The translations under genes were made by a program, and so were the position numbers. Below, in pieces: positions 35,833 through 45,051 of a stretch of 64,000 nt of DNA (position 1 is the stretch's first letter; every line of letters starts with the position of its first letter). The DNA is taken from positions 30,693-94,692 of the forward strand of contig NZ_JAMXOE010000025.1 of NCBI RefSeq assembly GCF_024055575.1, written 5' to 3'. The DNA comes from Mucilaginibacter flavidus. Its GTDB lineage: Bacteria > Bacteroidota > Bacteroidia > Sphingobacteriales > Sphingobacteriaceae. The notes beneath the pieces were generated by a model. The model did not search any database, was not told the origin of the DNA, and saw only the letters and a list, made by a program, of their open reading frames with translations.

Positions 35833-36777
35833 TTAGTCTTTCTTCCCGCCAAACACCGAAAAGCTGACATATCGCTTCGGATGGGCTTTCAAATCGATAA
35901 ATAAGGCATTAAGATTAGCTGTAGCATCCTTCAGGTTGTTGTACATCTTATCGTCGTGCAGTAGCAGGCCAAGCGTACCCTGGCTGGTATTTATTGAGGC
36001 TATGGTTGCCTGCAAGTCTGCCATGGCCTTGTTGGCGTTATCAAGCGTCTGTTTAATGTTCGCTGCAGCAATATCATTACTTACTTTTTGGAAATTGCTG
36101 GTGATACCGGTTAAGTTAGCCGTGCTGTTTTTTAAATTACCCGATACTGTTTCGGCATTCGCTAATATTCCGTTTATGTGTTCGGTTTGACCACCTACCA
36201 GTGCGTCAATTTTTTTGGTAGTGCCTTCCAGTGTTTGCAGGGAGTTTGCGATACTTGTGAAGCTCCTGTCGACATTTCTCTGGAAATTGGGGTTCAAAAT
36301 TTTATTTATTGATGCCAGCGACGAATCGAGCTTGTTTATCAGGTTCTCGGCTTTCATTTGTATCGGCTGCAGGCTTTCGGCCAGGCTGCCCTGGATATCG
36401 GCACGAAGTGTGTCGGTATCATCTGCAAAGGTATTGCTGTTGCCGTATTCAAATACAATAGCCTTACCACCCAATAGGTCGGTGCTAACCAGTTTTGCCA
36501 GCGTGTTTGAAGGTACGTTATACTTACGGTCTACCTTAAACTCAACAACGGTGTGCCCATCTTGCCTTAAGGTCATTTTTGCCACATTGCCGATAGGAAA
36601 CCCATTTACCAATACTGGTTTGGAAACTGAAAGCCCGTCAACGCTCCTATACACTGCATAATACTTATTTGAGCCGCTAAAAACGTCGTTTCCTTTTAGA
36701 AAACTGTATCCAAGTATAAGCACGGTAATTCCGATGGCCGTTAGCGCGCCTATTTTAGTTTCGTTTGATATTTTCAT
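35833..36777 (-). CDS. mlaD: MlaD family (MCE domain) lipid-transport protein
   Basis: The 314-residue protein has an N-terminal membrane anchor (about 8-27, KIGALTAIGITVLILGYSFLKG), one MCE domain (about 35-115: YYAVYRSVDGLSVSKPVLVNGFPIGNV) and a long helical tail rich in Asn, Ser and Thr (about 130-300). MlaD-type hexamers bind phospholipid in the periplasm and work with an MlaE/MlaF ABC unit, not encoded here. The gene follows the amidase on the same strand after 92 bases; amidase-mlaD neighbourhood is plausible for envelope functions. Confidence 0.9.
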   Translation of the reverse strand: MKISNETKIGALTAIGITVLILGYSFLKGNDVFSGSNKYYAVYRSVDGLSVSKPVLVNGFPIGNVAKMTLRQDGHTVVEFKVDRKYNVPSNTLAKLVSTDLLGGKAIVFEYGNSNTFADDTDTLRADIQGSLAESLQPIQMKAENLINKLDSSLASINKILNPNFQRNVDRSFTSIANSLQTLEGTTKKIDALVGGQTEHINGILANAETVSGNLKNSTANLTGITSNFQKVSNDIAAANIKQTLDNANKAMADLQATIASINTSQGTLGLLLHDDKMYNNLKDATANLNALFIDLKAHPKRYVSFSVFGGKKD

Positions 36778-36869
36778 AGTGGTGTGATGGCTGTTGAAAT
36801 GTTGTAACGTTGAAAAGCTGTAAAGTTAGAATTATTTTGTTCGTCTTCCTGACACAACTCTATAACCAA

Positions 36870-37760
36870 TTATTGCGATACTTGTTCTACCTCGGCCTTA
36901 TAACTTCCTAAGGCCCGTACTATAGTAGCTACTATTGCATCCTGGCCGGCTTCGGAGTTTAAGTAGTCTTCTTCCTCATGATTATTTATAAAGCCGGTCT
37001 CAACCAATACTGCCGGCATTGCGCTGTGGCATAAAACTAACACGCCTTGTTCTTTAACCCCATCGCTGCGGCGTCCATCGCCTTCGGTAAACTCGGTATT
37101 AAGCATATTGGCAAAATGTATGCTTTGTTTGCGGTATTTGGCTTTAAATGCGTTTATGGCTATAATAGAAGCAGGATCGTCAAGTACATTTTGCTGCTCA
37201 CTGTTGTCTTTTTCCTCAAATAAGTTTTCGCGTAAGGCTTCCTGTTCTTCTTCAGACCGATGAAAACCATAAACCAGGAACAAAACGCCTTTACCCGAGC
37301 GGTCAGGAACGGAATAGCTCTTATATATAGCTTTACCCCGTTTATGGCCAACAACTTCGCGAACACGCCTGTCTGAGAGTGAATTGCAATGGATTGATAT
37401 AAATAAGTCGCCCTTATTTGAGTTAGCAATTTCTGACCGCGTTTTTAAGCCAACGTCGGCCTCGGAAGTGCGGGTCATTACCACTCTCAGGTCGGGTATA
37501 TCTTTTTCTATCGCCTTTTGTAATTTAAGTGCTATGGCAAGCGTTACATTACTTTCTGTAGAATACGAGCCGGATGCACCGGAATGGGAGCCGTTGGGAC
37601 GTGTACCATGCCCTGCGTCAATTACAACTGTTTTAAGCTTGTACCCGGCAGTAACCGTATCATGCTTTACAGGATTAATTATTGCAAACGAAAAACAGGG
37701 TAAAGATGTAAGTAAAACCGATAAACCGTAAATCAATCTTTTCAATGCCTTATTTTTCAT
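36870..37760 (-). CDS. N-acetylmuramoyl-L-alanine amidase (Amidase_3)
   Basis: The 296-residue protein has a signal peptide (about 1-27) and the Amidase_3 zinc site: His51 (VVIDAGHG), Glu69 (STESNVTLA) and His124 (SIHCNS), with the catalytic Glu in LVETGFINN. It cleaves peptide stems from glycan strands during septum splitting or remodelling. A charged insertion at about 130-195 (RSEEEQEALRENLFEEKDNSEQQNVLD), between the zinc motif and the last block, looks like the blocking helix that keeps AmiC-type enzymes inactive until an activator binds. It is divergent from lptD. CAAAAATA at 37789-37796 is a perfect minus-strand -7 box. Confidence 0.94.
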   Translation of the reverse strand: MKNKALKRLIYGLSVLLTSLPCFSFAIINPVKHDTVTAGYKLKTVVIDAGHGTRPNGSHSGASGSYSTESNVTLAIALKLQKAIEKDIPDLRVVMTRTSEADVGLKTRSEIANSNKGDLFISIHCNSLSDRRVREVVGHKRGKAIYKSYSVPDRSGKGVLFLVYGFHRSEEEQEALRENLFEEKDNSEQQNVLDDPASIIAINAFKAKYRKQSIHFANMLNTEFTEGDGRRSDGVKEQGVLVLCHSAMPAVLVETGFINNHEEEDYLNSEAGQDAIVATIVRALGSYKAEVEQVSQ

Positions 37761-37812
37761 TATTTTTGAACGCTGTTAACTATATCTGCAAAAATACTAT
37801 TCATAATCAATT

Positions 37813-40539
37813 TTGAAATTCACAAGTCTTTTTTTTCTGATTGCAATACTCTTAATAGCAAATGTGATGGCTTCATCACGTACCGGCTATAGCAACTATT
37901 ATACACTAAAAACGGATACAACTAAAAAATCTGATACAACTAAGACTAATAAACCTACTAAAGGTAAAAAAACTAAATCAATAAAGGGCACAAAAACTAC
38001 AGGTGCCCCCAAAGACACCAGTAAGGACGCCTCTGCAGGCGACTTAAAATCGGAAGTAAAAACGCATGCCGACGATTCGGTGATAACAGATAAGGTGCAC
38101 GATATTACCTATTTATATGGAAGGGCGCGCGTTACATATGAGGATTTTGAGCTCGATGCCGACTATATCCGGCTCGACCAAAAAAGACACCTGATATTTG
38201 CTAAAGGCAGTATCGACCCTTTAACTAAACGGTATGTAGGCAGGCCTATCTCCAAGCAAAGCAAAGACAAACCTGTTGAATCAGACTCATTATTGTTCGA
38301 CTATAAAACCAAAAAGGGGCTGGTTTATAACCCGTTTTCGAACCAGGACGGTAATTACCTGTCGGGGGGTGAAGTAAAAAAGCTTAACGAAACGGAGGTG
38401 GCCTATCACAATACAATTTTTAGTACCTGCGATTTACCACAACCCGATACGCACTTTGGAATTGTAATAACGAAGGGCATCGGCGAAAAAAACAGGATAA
38501 TATCGGGGCCTGCCTATCTCGAGATAGAAGGAATTCCGCTGCCGCTGGCTATTCCGTTTGGTTTTTTTCCGAAACCTGACACACGGGCGTCCGGCGTAAT
38601 TATTCCCACATTTGGCGAGGATCAGAAACTTGGCTTTTACCTTCGGAATTTCGGTTATTACATAGGCATAAGCGACTACCTGGATTTAACTACCATGGGT
38701 ACGGTTTATTCAAAAGGTTCGTACGAGTTAAATACAACTGCGCATTATTTAAAAAGATATAAATACGGTGGTACGGTTTCGTTAAGCTACGGTTCGCACA
38801 ACTACGGGCTTGAAGGCGATCCGGCCCAAAAGGATTTTAACATTACCTGGTCACATAGCCAGGATCCTAACGCACATCCGGGAAGTACTTTCAGTGCGCA
38901 GGTAAATGCTGGTACTTCAACGTATTATCGCAACGACCCAGCTCAAAACAACTATAATCTTAACTCATTAACACAGAATAACTTACGATCTTCAGTCAAC
39001 TACAGTAAAACCTGGGCCGGTACTCCGTTTAACTTAAGCGTAGGCTTATCGCATAGCCAGGATTTGAGCGCAAAAACGGTGACCTTGCAATTGCCAACAC
39101 TTAGTTTTACTATGGCTTCTATTAATCCATTCGACTCAAAAGACAGGGTAGGTGAGCAAAAATGGTATCAGAAAATCAGCCTGAGTTACAGCCTGACAGC
39201 CACAAACGAAGTGGATAACATACCGGAATCCCAGTTATTTAAAGGCAGTATTTTAGCAAAACGACTGCAAACCCGTGCGGTGCACCAGATACCCTTAGGC
39301 ATCAGTTTAAACGTGGCCAAATATTTCCAGTTTAGCAGTTCGGCCAACTATACAGAGCACTGGTATTTACAGTCGATAAACGAGCGTTATGTGCGTGGCG
39401 GTGTAATAACAAACGGCATTATACCGGACGCGAATGGTCTTGTACGTGATACGTTAAGCGGCTTCAAAAGAGCAAGTTCTTATAATTTTAGCACAGGTGT
39501 ATCAACCAAGGTGTACAGCACGTTCAACTTCAAAAAAGGTAACCTGGTTGCCATACGGCATGTGATGACGCCATCCATCAGCTTTAACTACAGTCCCGAT
39601 TTTGCCGACCCAAGTTTTGGTTATTACAAAACGGTTGTAAATAATGCACTGATTCCGTTGCCTGCGCACACCAGCACCTATTCTATTTTTCCGGATAATT
39701 TTCCTTCAGCCGGCAAACAGGCCGGTATAAGCATCAACCTGGATAACACCATCGAAATGAAGTTAAAGCCCAAAGCCACGGATACGTCGGGAAAGGCGAG
39801 AAAAGTGCATTTAATTGATGGTTTTTCTTTATCGACTTTTTACAATTTCGCCCAGGATTCGTTGAGACTTTCGCCCATATCGTTTTCGGCACATACGGCA
39901 ATCTTAAACCAAAAAGTCAACCTGAGTATATATGGGTCGCTGAACCCTTATAAAGTCCTGGTAATTGATACGATACAAAACCAGCAGATAACAAAGTTTA
40001 CCCGGGAAATAAACAAGTACCAATTCCCGAAGCTTACCAGCATCAGCTTTTCAATGAGTGGTAGTTTGAATTCGACGTCGTTTAAACCGCATTTGCCGGT
40101 CACGCCACAAAATACGTTGCAAACCATCACACCCCAACAGGCGCAAAGGCTGGCTTTTATTAACAGCGACCCAAGTGCTTACGTTGATTTTAACGTGCCG
40201 TGGAACCTTTCGTTCAATTATAACTTCAGCTTTAATAATAATATTATCAGCACAAATTCAACCAACACAGTAATGTTAAGCGGCGACGTAAGCGTAACCA
40301 AGGGGTGGAAGATACAATACAATACCAATATCGATTTAAAAGCGGGCAGGCTTGCCGTAAGTTCATTTTCGATATACCGTGATTTACATTGCTGGGACCT
40401 CAACGTGCAGTGGGTACCATTTGGCATATATAAATCATACAACGTTACTTTAAAGGTTAAGGCTGCAGTTTTGCAGGACCTTAAACTGAGCAAAAGAAGC
40501 GACTACACCAGCAGTTCATACTTTAACGGCAATCGATAA
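37813..40539 (+). CDS. lptD: LptD-like LPS assembly outer-membrane protein
   Basis: The 908-residue protein has a signal peptide (about 1-20), a Lys/Thr-rich linker, an OstA-like beta-jellyroll part (about 95-260: ARVTYEDFELDADYIRLDQKRHLIFAKGS) and a large C-terminal barrel ending in alternating hydrophobics. This is the Bacteroidota form of LptD, which inserts LPS into the outer leaflet. The start is TTG at 37813; the first in-frame ATG would cut the signal peptide. Its stop overlaps the cinA start (TAATG), so the two are translationally coupled. Confidence 0.85.
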   Translation: MKFTSLFFLIAILLIANVMASSRTGYSNYYTLKTDTTKKSDTTKTNKPTKGKKTKSIKGTKTTGAPKDTSKDASAGDLKSEVKTHADDSVITDKVHDITYLYGRARVTYEDFELDADYIRLDQKRHLIFAKGSIDPLTKRYVGRPISKQSKDKPVESDSLLFDYKTKKGLVYNPFSNQDGNYLSGGEVKKLNETEVAYHNTIFSTCDLPQPDTHFGIVITKGIGEKNRIISGPAYLEIEGIPLPLAIPFGFFPKPDTRASGVIIPTFGEDQKLGFYLRNFGYYIGISDYLDLTTMGTVYSKGSYELNTTAHYLKRYKYGGTVSLSYGSHNYGLEGDPAQKDFNITWSHSQDPNAHPGSTFSAQVNAGTSTYYRNDPAQNNYNLNSLTQNNLRSSVNYSKTWAGTPFNLSVGLSHSQDLSAKTVTLQLPTLSFTMASINPFDSKDRVGEQKWYQKISLSYSLTATNEVDNIPESQLFKGSILAKRLQTRAVHQIPLGISLNVAKYFQFSSSANYTEHWYLQSINERYVRGGVITNGIIPDANGLVRDTLSGFKRASSYNFSTGVSTKVYSTFNFKKGNLVAIRHVMTPSISFNYSPDFADPSFGYYKTVVNNALIPLPAHTSTYSIFPDNFPSAGKQAGISINLDNTIEMKLKPKATDTSGKARKVHLIDGFSLSTFYNFAQDSLRLSPISFSAHTAILNQKVNLSIYGSLNPYKVLVIDTIQNQQITKFTREINKYQFPKLTSISFSMSGSLNSTSFKPHLPVTPQNTLQTITPQQAQRLAFINSDPSAYVDFNVPWNLSFNYNFSFNNNIISTNSTNTVMLSGDVSVTKGWKIQYNTNIDLKAGRLAVSSFSIYRDLHCWDLNVQWVPFGIYKSYNVTLKVKAAVLQDLKLSKRSDYTSSSYFNGNR

Positions 40540-41795
40540 TGCTTGCAGAAATAATTACCATAGGCGACGAAATACTCATAGGCCAGATTGTTGATACCAA
40601 CTCGGCATGGATGGCGGCTAAACTAAATGACATAGGTATCAGGATAAAACAAATTTCGTCGGTATCTGACGACCGGCAGCATATTTTAACCGCATTGGCG
40701 GAGGCGGCGAACCGGGCCGATGTAATACTGATAACCGGCGGACTTGGGCCAACCAAAGACGATATCACCAAAAAAACACTTGCTGAGTACTTTAACGTGG
40801 GCATTGTTGAAAATATGGATGCGCTGGCAAATGTTGAAGCCATTTTCAGGAGGATAAGAGGTACGTTAACTGAACTACTCGAAGTAAACAAACAACAGGC
40901 TTTGGTACCCGAAAATTGTGAGGTTATACTGAACGATAACGGTACAGCGCCCGGTATGTGGTTTAATCATAATGGGAAAATCTATATGTCGATGCCGGGT
41001 GTGCCGCATGAAATGATGTACATGATGGAGGAAAAGGTAATCCCGAAGCTTAAGGCATCATTGAAACTGCCCTATATTATTCATAAAACCATACTAACGG
41101 TAGGAGAGGGCGAATCGTACCTGGCGCAACGCATTGCCGATATTGAGGATGAATTGCCGCCGTATATTAAACTGGCCTACTTGCCCAAACTTGGCCAGGT
41201 TCGGCTAAGGCTGAGCGGTTATAGTGAAGATGAAAGCCTGTTAAGCGCTAAGGTAAATGAATTTGCTGCCCGGATAGTTGAGCGCGTGAAAAACGTTGTG
41301 GCCGCCGAAGAAGACATTACCATAGAAAAAGCGATACTCAACTACATGGCTGCAAAAGGCCTTACCCTATCGACTGCCGAAAGCTGTACAGGCGGGTATA
41401 TCGCTCATTTAATTACTTCGAATGCCGGCTCATCCAAAGTATACCTTGGGGGGGCTGTCTCCTATTCAAACGAACTAAAAGAAAGCGTGCTGGGCGTTAA
41501 ACATGAAACCCTGACGCAATTTGGCGCGGTAAGCGAAGAATCAGTTAGGGAGATGGTTGAAGGTGCGCTAACAAATTTTAACTCCGATTATGCCATAGCT
41601 GTTACCGGTATTGCCGGGCCGGATGGGGGCACGCCCGACAAGCCGGTTGGGACAGTGTGGATAAGTGCTGCCAGGGCAGGCAAAACAATGGTAAAGAAAT
41701 TAACATTTGGGAATAAACGCCGCCAAAACATCGAAAGAAGCGCAATTTCAGCCTTAAATATGTTGAATACTTTACTGCACGATTACGATAAATAA
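40539..41795 (+). CDS. cinA: CinA family protein with nicotinamide-nucleotide amidase domain
   Basis: The 418-residue protein has the N-terminal MoCF-like domain (AEIITIGDEILIGQIVDTNSAWMAAKLN, then ITGGLGPTKDDITKKTLAEYF) and the C-terminal PncC domain from about 255 (LSTAESCTGGYIAHLITSNAGSSKVYLGGAVSYSN; TGIAGPDGGTPDKPVGTVW). Such proteins hydrolyse ADP-ribose and deamidate NMN in NAD salvage. The ATG shares one base with the lptD stop codon. The E2 gene follows at 44 nt. Confidence 0.96.
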   Translation: MLAEIITIGDEILIGQIVDTNSAWMAAKLNDIGIRIKQISSVSDDRQHILTALAEAANRADVILITGGLGPTKDDITKKTLAEYFNVGIVENMDALANVEAIFRRIRGTLTELLEVNKQQALVPENCEVILNDNGTAPGMWFNHNGKIYMSMPGVPHEMMYMMEEKVIPKLKASLKLPYIIHKTILTVGEGESYLAQRIADIEDELPPYIKLAYLPKLGQVRLRLSGYSEDESLLSAKVNEFAARIVERVKNVVAAEEDITIEKAILNYMAAKGLTLSTAESCTGGYIAHLITSNAGSSKVYLGGAVSYSNELKESVLGVKHETLTQFGAVSEESVREMVEGALTNFNSDYAIAVTGIAGPDGGTPDKPVGTVWISAARAGKTMVKKLTFGNKRRQNIERSAISALNMLNTLLHDYDK

Positions 41796-41839
41796 CCGGA
41801 AATTCCGCTAATTTTGGGCTTGAATTGATATGTTGTTAT

Positions 41840-43492
41840 ATGGCGAATTATAAACTGTTACTGCCAAAAATGGGCGAAAGCGTTGAAGAGGCAACGATAA
41901 TCAGATGGACCAAAAATCCGGGTGATTATATAGAAGCCGACGAAACAGTAATGGAAATTGCTACCGACAAAGTAGATTCGGATGTTCCGTCGCCGGTATC
42001 GGGAAAACTGGTTGAAAAGCTTTATAAGGATAACGATGTTGTTAAAGTTGGTGCTGTAATAGCGATAATTGAAACTAACGAACCTGGAGGCGAGTCCGCA
42101 CCAGCTATAAGCCAGGTGCTGGAGCAACCGGTTCAGCATACGCCGCCGCCAGTGCCGGTACAACAAATACCTGATGAACCGATACAGCACACTCCGCCAC
42201 CAGTACCAGCAGAGCACACTCTACCACCCGTGCCGGCCCCTCAGCCTGAGTCGAAGCCCGTTGAAGAGATAAAACCACCGGTATTCAGCGAACAAAGAAG
42301 GGAATACGCCGAGCCTGTTGCTGTGCCATACACCGAACAATTGCAACCAAAGGTTGAAGATAAAACAGACGATGCCCAGAAAGCGGAATCGCGGTTTTAT
42401 TCGCCGTTGGTAAAAAATATAGCTGCCCAGGAAGGTATCAGCAATGCGGAGTTAGATAAAATTCCGGGTACAGGCGCTGAGGGCCGTTTGACAAAAGACG
42501 ACTTGCTGGCCTACGTTCAGAACAGAGCGCAAAACGGGCAACCGGAAACTACGCCTGTTGAAGAGCCAGTTGCTCCCGAAACTCCAAAACAGGAGCCTGC
42601 ACAAGAGACCGATCCAGTTGCTGTTGAAGCGCCAACGCCTCAACCAATTGCCGAAGCGCCAAAATCAGAGCCGGTAGTTGAGGCTCCAAAGCCGCAGCCA
42701 ATACCTGCCGCCGCAACTCCGGAGCCAACTACTCAACCAGAGCCTGCCGAAATAAAAATGGCTAAAGGCGTTTCGTTATCAAGCGGTGATGAAATAATTG
42801 AAATGGATAGGATGCGCCGCTTAATTGCCGACCATATGGTGATGAGCAAGCAAACCTCGGCGCATGTTACATCGTTTGTTGAGGCCGATGTTACCAACCT
42901 TGTTTTGTGGCGCGAAAAGATAAAATCGAGCTTTGAGAAACGCGAGGGACAGAAGATTACATTTACGCCGATATTTATTGAAGCGGTTGTAAGGGCCATT
43001 AAGGACCTGCCGATGATAAACATCCAGGTGAACGGCAACCAGATTATAAAGAAGAAGGATATTAACATCAGCATGGCTACCGCCTTGCCAAGCGGTAACC
43101 TGATAGTTCCGGTTATAAAACGAGCCGATGAATTGAACCTGGTTGGTTTAACCAAGGCTGTTAATGATTTAGCCAGCCGCGCCCGTGAAAATAAACTGAA
43201 ACCTGATGATGTACAGGGTGGCACCTTTACGCTTACCAACGTAGGTACCTTTGGGAATGTTATGGGTACACCGATAATAAACCAGCCACAAGTAGCCATC
43301 CTAGCCGTTGGTGCGATCAGGAAAAAGCCCGCAGTAATTGAAACTTTACAGGGGGATATGATAGGCATTCGCCACATGATGTTCCTTTCGTTATCATACG
43401 ACCATCGCGTTGTTGACGGTGCGCTTGGAGGGTCGTTTGTAAGGCGTGTTGCTGATTACCTCGAAAATTGGGAGACCGACAGGGAGTATTAG
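41840..43492 (+). CDS. Dihydrolipoamide acyltransferase, E2 of a 2-oxoacid dehydrogenase complex
   Basis: I use the ATG at 41840 (MANYKLLLPKMGES), giving 550 residues; a TTG at 41825 only adds five unmatched residues. The domains are one lipoyl domain with Lys44 (IATDKVDSD), a long Pro/Glu/Ala linker containing repeated QHTPPPVP units, a peripheral-subunit-binding domain (FYSPLVKNIAAQEGISNAELDKI, about 190-225), a second PE-rich linker, and the catalytic domain ending SYDHRVVDGALGGSF (His and Asp of HxxxD). The family could be the pyruvate, branched-chain or 2-oxoglutarate type; E1 and E3 genes are not adjacent. The strong terminator at 43526 follows. Confidence 0.95.
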   Translation: MANYKLLLPKMGESVEEATIIRWTKNPGDYIEADETVMEIATDKVDSDVPSPVSGKLVEKLYKDNDVVKVGAVIAIIETNEPGGESAPAISQVLEQPVQHTPPPVPVQQIPDEPIQHTPPPVPAEHTLPPVPAPQPESKPVEEIKPPVFSEQRREYAEPVAVPYTEQLQPKVEDKTDDAQKAESRFYSPLVKNIAAQEGISNAELDKIPGTGAEGRLTKDDLLAYVQNRAQNGQPETTPVEEPVAPETPKQEPAQETDPVAVEAPTPQPIAEAPKSEPVVEAPKPQPIPAAATPEPTTQPEPAEIKMAKGVSLSSGDEIIEMDRMRRLIADHMVMSKQTSAHVTSFVEADVTNLVLWREKIKSSFEKREGQKITFTPIFIEAVVRAIKDLPMINIQVNGNQIIKKKDINISMATALPSGNLIVPVIKRADELNLVGLTKAVNDLASRARENKLKPDDVQGGTFTLTNVGTFGNVMGTPIINQPQVAILAVGAIRKKPAVIETLQGDMIGIRHMMFLSLSYDHRVVDGALGGSFVRRVADYLENWETDREY

Positions 43493-43493
43493 C

Positions 43494-43505
43494 CCCCTTA
43501 AGGGG
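43494..43505. repeat. CCCCTTAAGGGG palindrome after the E2 stop
   Basis: A perfect 12-bp palindrome begins at the base after the stop codon. It is too short for a stem-loop in one strand but is a clear symmetric site. Its function is unknown. Confidence 0.4.
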
Positions 43506-43525
43506 TAGTTTGAATAGAATATTTA

Positions 43526-43556
43526 AAGTTCCACCTGGTTAGGCGGGACTTTTTTG
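43526..43556 (+). terminator. Intrinsic terminator after the E2 gene
   Basis: AAGTTCCACCT (43526-43536), loop GGTT and AGGCGGGACTT (43541-43551) form an 11-bp stem with one mismatch and one G-U pair, followed by a T-run. Confidence 0.85.
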
Positions 43557-43871
43557 TTTTATACTATTATCAAAAACACCAACAACGTTTTTGACGCGCT
43601 TTCTCTTTAAGTTAATTTGCAATCTCAGTAGCAACACTAAAACGACACCAATATAAAATAAAAGTCGGTTATTCAATTGATTTGGCCGGCCGGTGAGATC
43701 AGTTCGCGGCGGCTTTTTTTCAATAGTACAGCCCATAAAATCATATGTTTATAGGATGTATTCATAAAAAATAATACGCGATTTTTGCTATTGAAACCAT
43801 ATGATAATTATAGCTTTATTATATGATTATATGCCATTGCTTATTGATTTTTAACCCTTTATCAAATTATT
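43557..43871. other. AT-rich spacer before the repeat lipoprotein
   Basis: No gene is supported here. From 43740 the sequence is very AT-rich with the repeated word ATATGAT or TATATGATTATATG (43799-43832), which suggests a promoter region, but no perfect -7/-33 pair is seen. Confidence 0.5.
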
Positions 43872-44804
43872 ATGAAACAAAGATTTTTAATTCTAATAAT
43901 GGGTATTGTATTGATCATTACCTCATGCAAAAAACAAAGCAGCAATGGACCGGCAACCGGTTCGACCAAACTCGCGGGTGCAAATGGAACAGAGATTTAT
44001 AGTGGACCCTCCGACCCGTCAATCACAACGGGCACGCCAGGCGACTATTATATTAATCTTTCCACGGATATGCTTTTCGGGCCGAAAACAGTAGGAGGGT
44101 GGGGCACCGGCGTTCGTCTCAGTGACGCTAGTTCTAATGCGGCAGCCATCAATGCTGCTTCCGCATCACAGCTTTATAACGGAGTCGGTGCCCCGGCCGC
44201 TAACTTTGGTGCAATTGGTGATTTTTATCTTGATACAGTGGCTTATCTTCTCTATGGTCCGAAAACGGCCTCGGGTTGGGGCGTGCCCACCAAAGTACAG
44301 GCGCCTGGAACCAATGCCGGTGTAAAGACTGATGTTTTTTCAATCGGCGGCAGCAATTGGCTTTGGAATAGTGCATATGTTTATGAAACAGGCCCAGGAA
44401 GCTACACTGAATACTTTACCCGGTATTACGTCCGTTTAAACAATACAGTGACACAGGACGTGCTTGACAACGGCATGGTGCTGGTGTATATGCAACCCAG
44501 CCCGGTAAATAATCCCAATCAATGGGCGCCGGTGCCGTACCAGTTTGATTCAAGTTTCGGCTACACCGACAATTATGTTTATGTTACTTCGCTAGGTGTA
44601 GTTACACTCCATTATTTTTTTATACAGACAGATCCCAGCACTACATTACCTACACTGTCAACCTATAATGATGAGGTGCGCAAATTCAAGATCGTGACCG
44701 TAACTGGACAAGCCGGTGTATTTATGGCACAGCACCATGTCCACCTGGATAATTATCAGGAGGTAAGCAGAATTACCGGCCTATGGCAGCAAGATGCCAA
44801 ATAG
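43872..44804 (+). CDS. Lipoprotein with two collagen/tail-fibre-type GPKT-GWG repeats
   Basis: The 310-residue protein has a lipoprotein signal (ITSC, Cys19). Two copies of a 30-residue motif, residues 54-83 (GTPGDYYINLSTDMLFGPKT..GWG) and 113-142 (GAIGDFYLDTVAYLLYGPKT..GWG), share the pattern G-D-x-Y...GPKT-x2-GWG. This unit occurs in phage tail-fibre and collagen-like surface proteins. The C-terminal 160 residues form a beta-rich domain with no recognised family. It is likely exposed on the outer membrane. It has its own spacer on both sides and a strong 3' hairpin. Confidence 0.75.
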   Translation: MKQRFLILIMGIVLIITSCKKQSSNGPATGSTKLAGANGTEIYSGPSDPSITTGTPGDYYINLSTDMLFGPKTVGGWGTGVRLSDASSNAAAINAASASQLYNGVGAPAANFGAIGDFYLDTVAYLLYGPKTASGWGVPTKVQAPGTNAGVKTDVFSIGGSNWLWNSAYVYETGPGSYTEYFTRYYVRLNNTVTQDVLDNGMVLVYMQPSPVNNPNQWAPVPYQFDSSFGYTDNYVYVTSLGVVTLHYFFIQTDPSTTLPTLSTYNDEVRKFKIVTVTGQAGVFMAQHHVHLDNYQEVSRITGLWQQDAK

Positions 44805-44821
44805 CGACACCTGTTTGGTTT

Positions 44822-44860
44822 CAAGATAGCCGCTGCGAAATTTTCGCAGCGGCTATCTTG
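44822..44860. terminator. 18-bp GC-rich hairpin after the repeat lipoprotein
   Basis: CAAGATAGCCGCTGCGAA (44822-44839), loop ATT and the perfect complement at 44843-44860. No T-run follows on the plus strand. It lies 18 nt after the stop codon and is probably a terminator or 3' stability element. Confidence 0.75.
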
Positions 44861-44887
44861 TGTAAACGCTGAATATAATAACTTGAC

Positions 44888-44933
44888 AAAGGAGGAAAAA
44901 ATTATGCCTAACAGCAGCTTAAAACACAAATGA
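44888..44933 (+). other. Perfect Shine-Dalgarno followed by a 9-codon frame
   Basis: AAAGGAGG (44888-44895) lies 8 nt before ATG at 44904; the frame stops at TGA 44931-44933. Strong Shine-Dalgarno sequences are rare in this phylum, which makes the site stand out. The peptide is too short to judge and chance is a fair explanation. Confidence 0.2.
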
Positions 44934-45051
44934 GATGGTAAAAATGCGCTGAGCTATGTGCGGTAAAGGTAACTTGCCCCTAACTTTGATAGTAGGCCAG
45001 GTTTATGATACCCACATATAATAAAAAGGATGATTCACCTGCGTATCCCAG

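Noticed and set aside
42733..43377. 214-residue minus-strand frame inside the E2 catalytic domain
   Set aside because: The E2 domain ends with the intact SYDHRVVDG motif on the plus strand; the reverse frame is a by-product of codon bias.
43539..43736. 65-residue minus-strand frame in the spacer after the E2 gene
   Set aside because: It overlaps the terminator T-run, has no domain, and its composition is like the AT-rich non-coding DNA around it.
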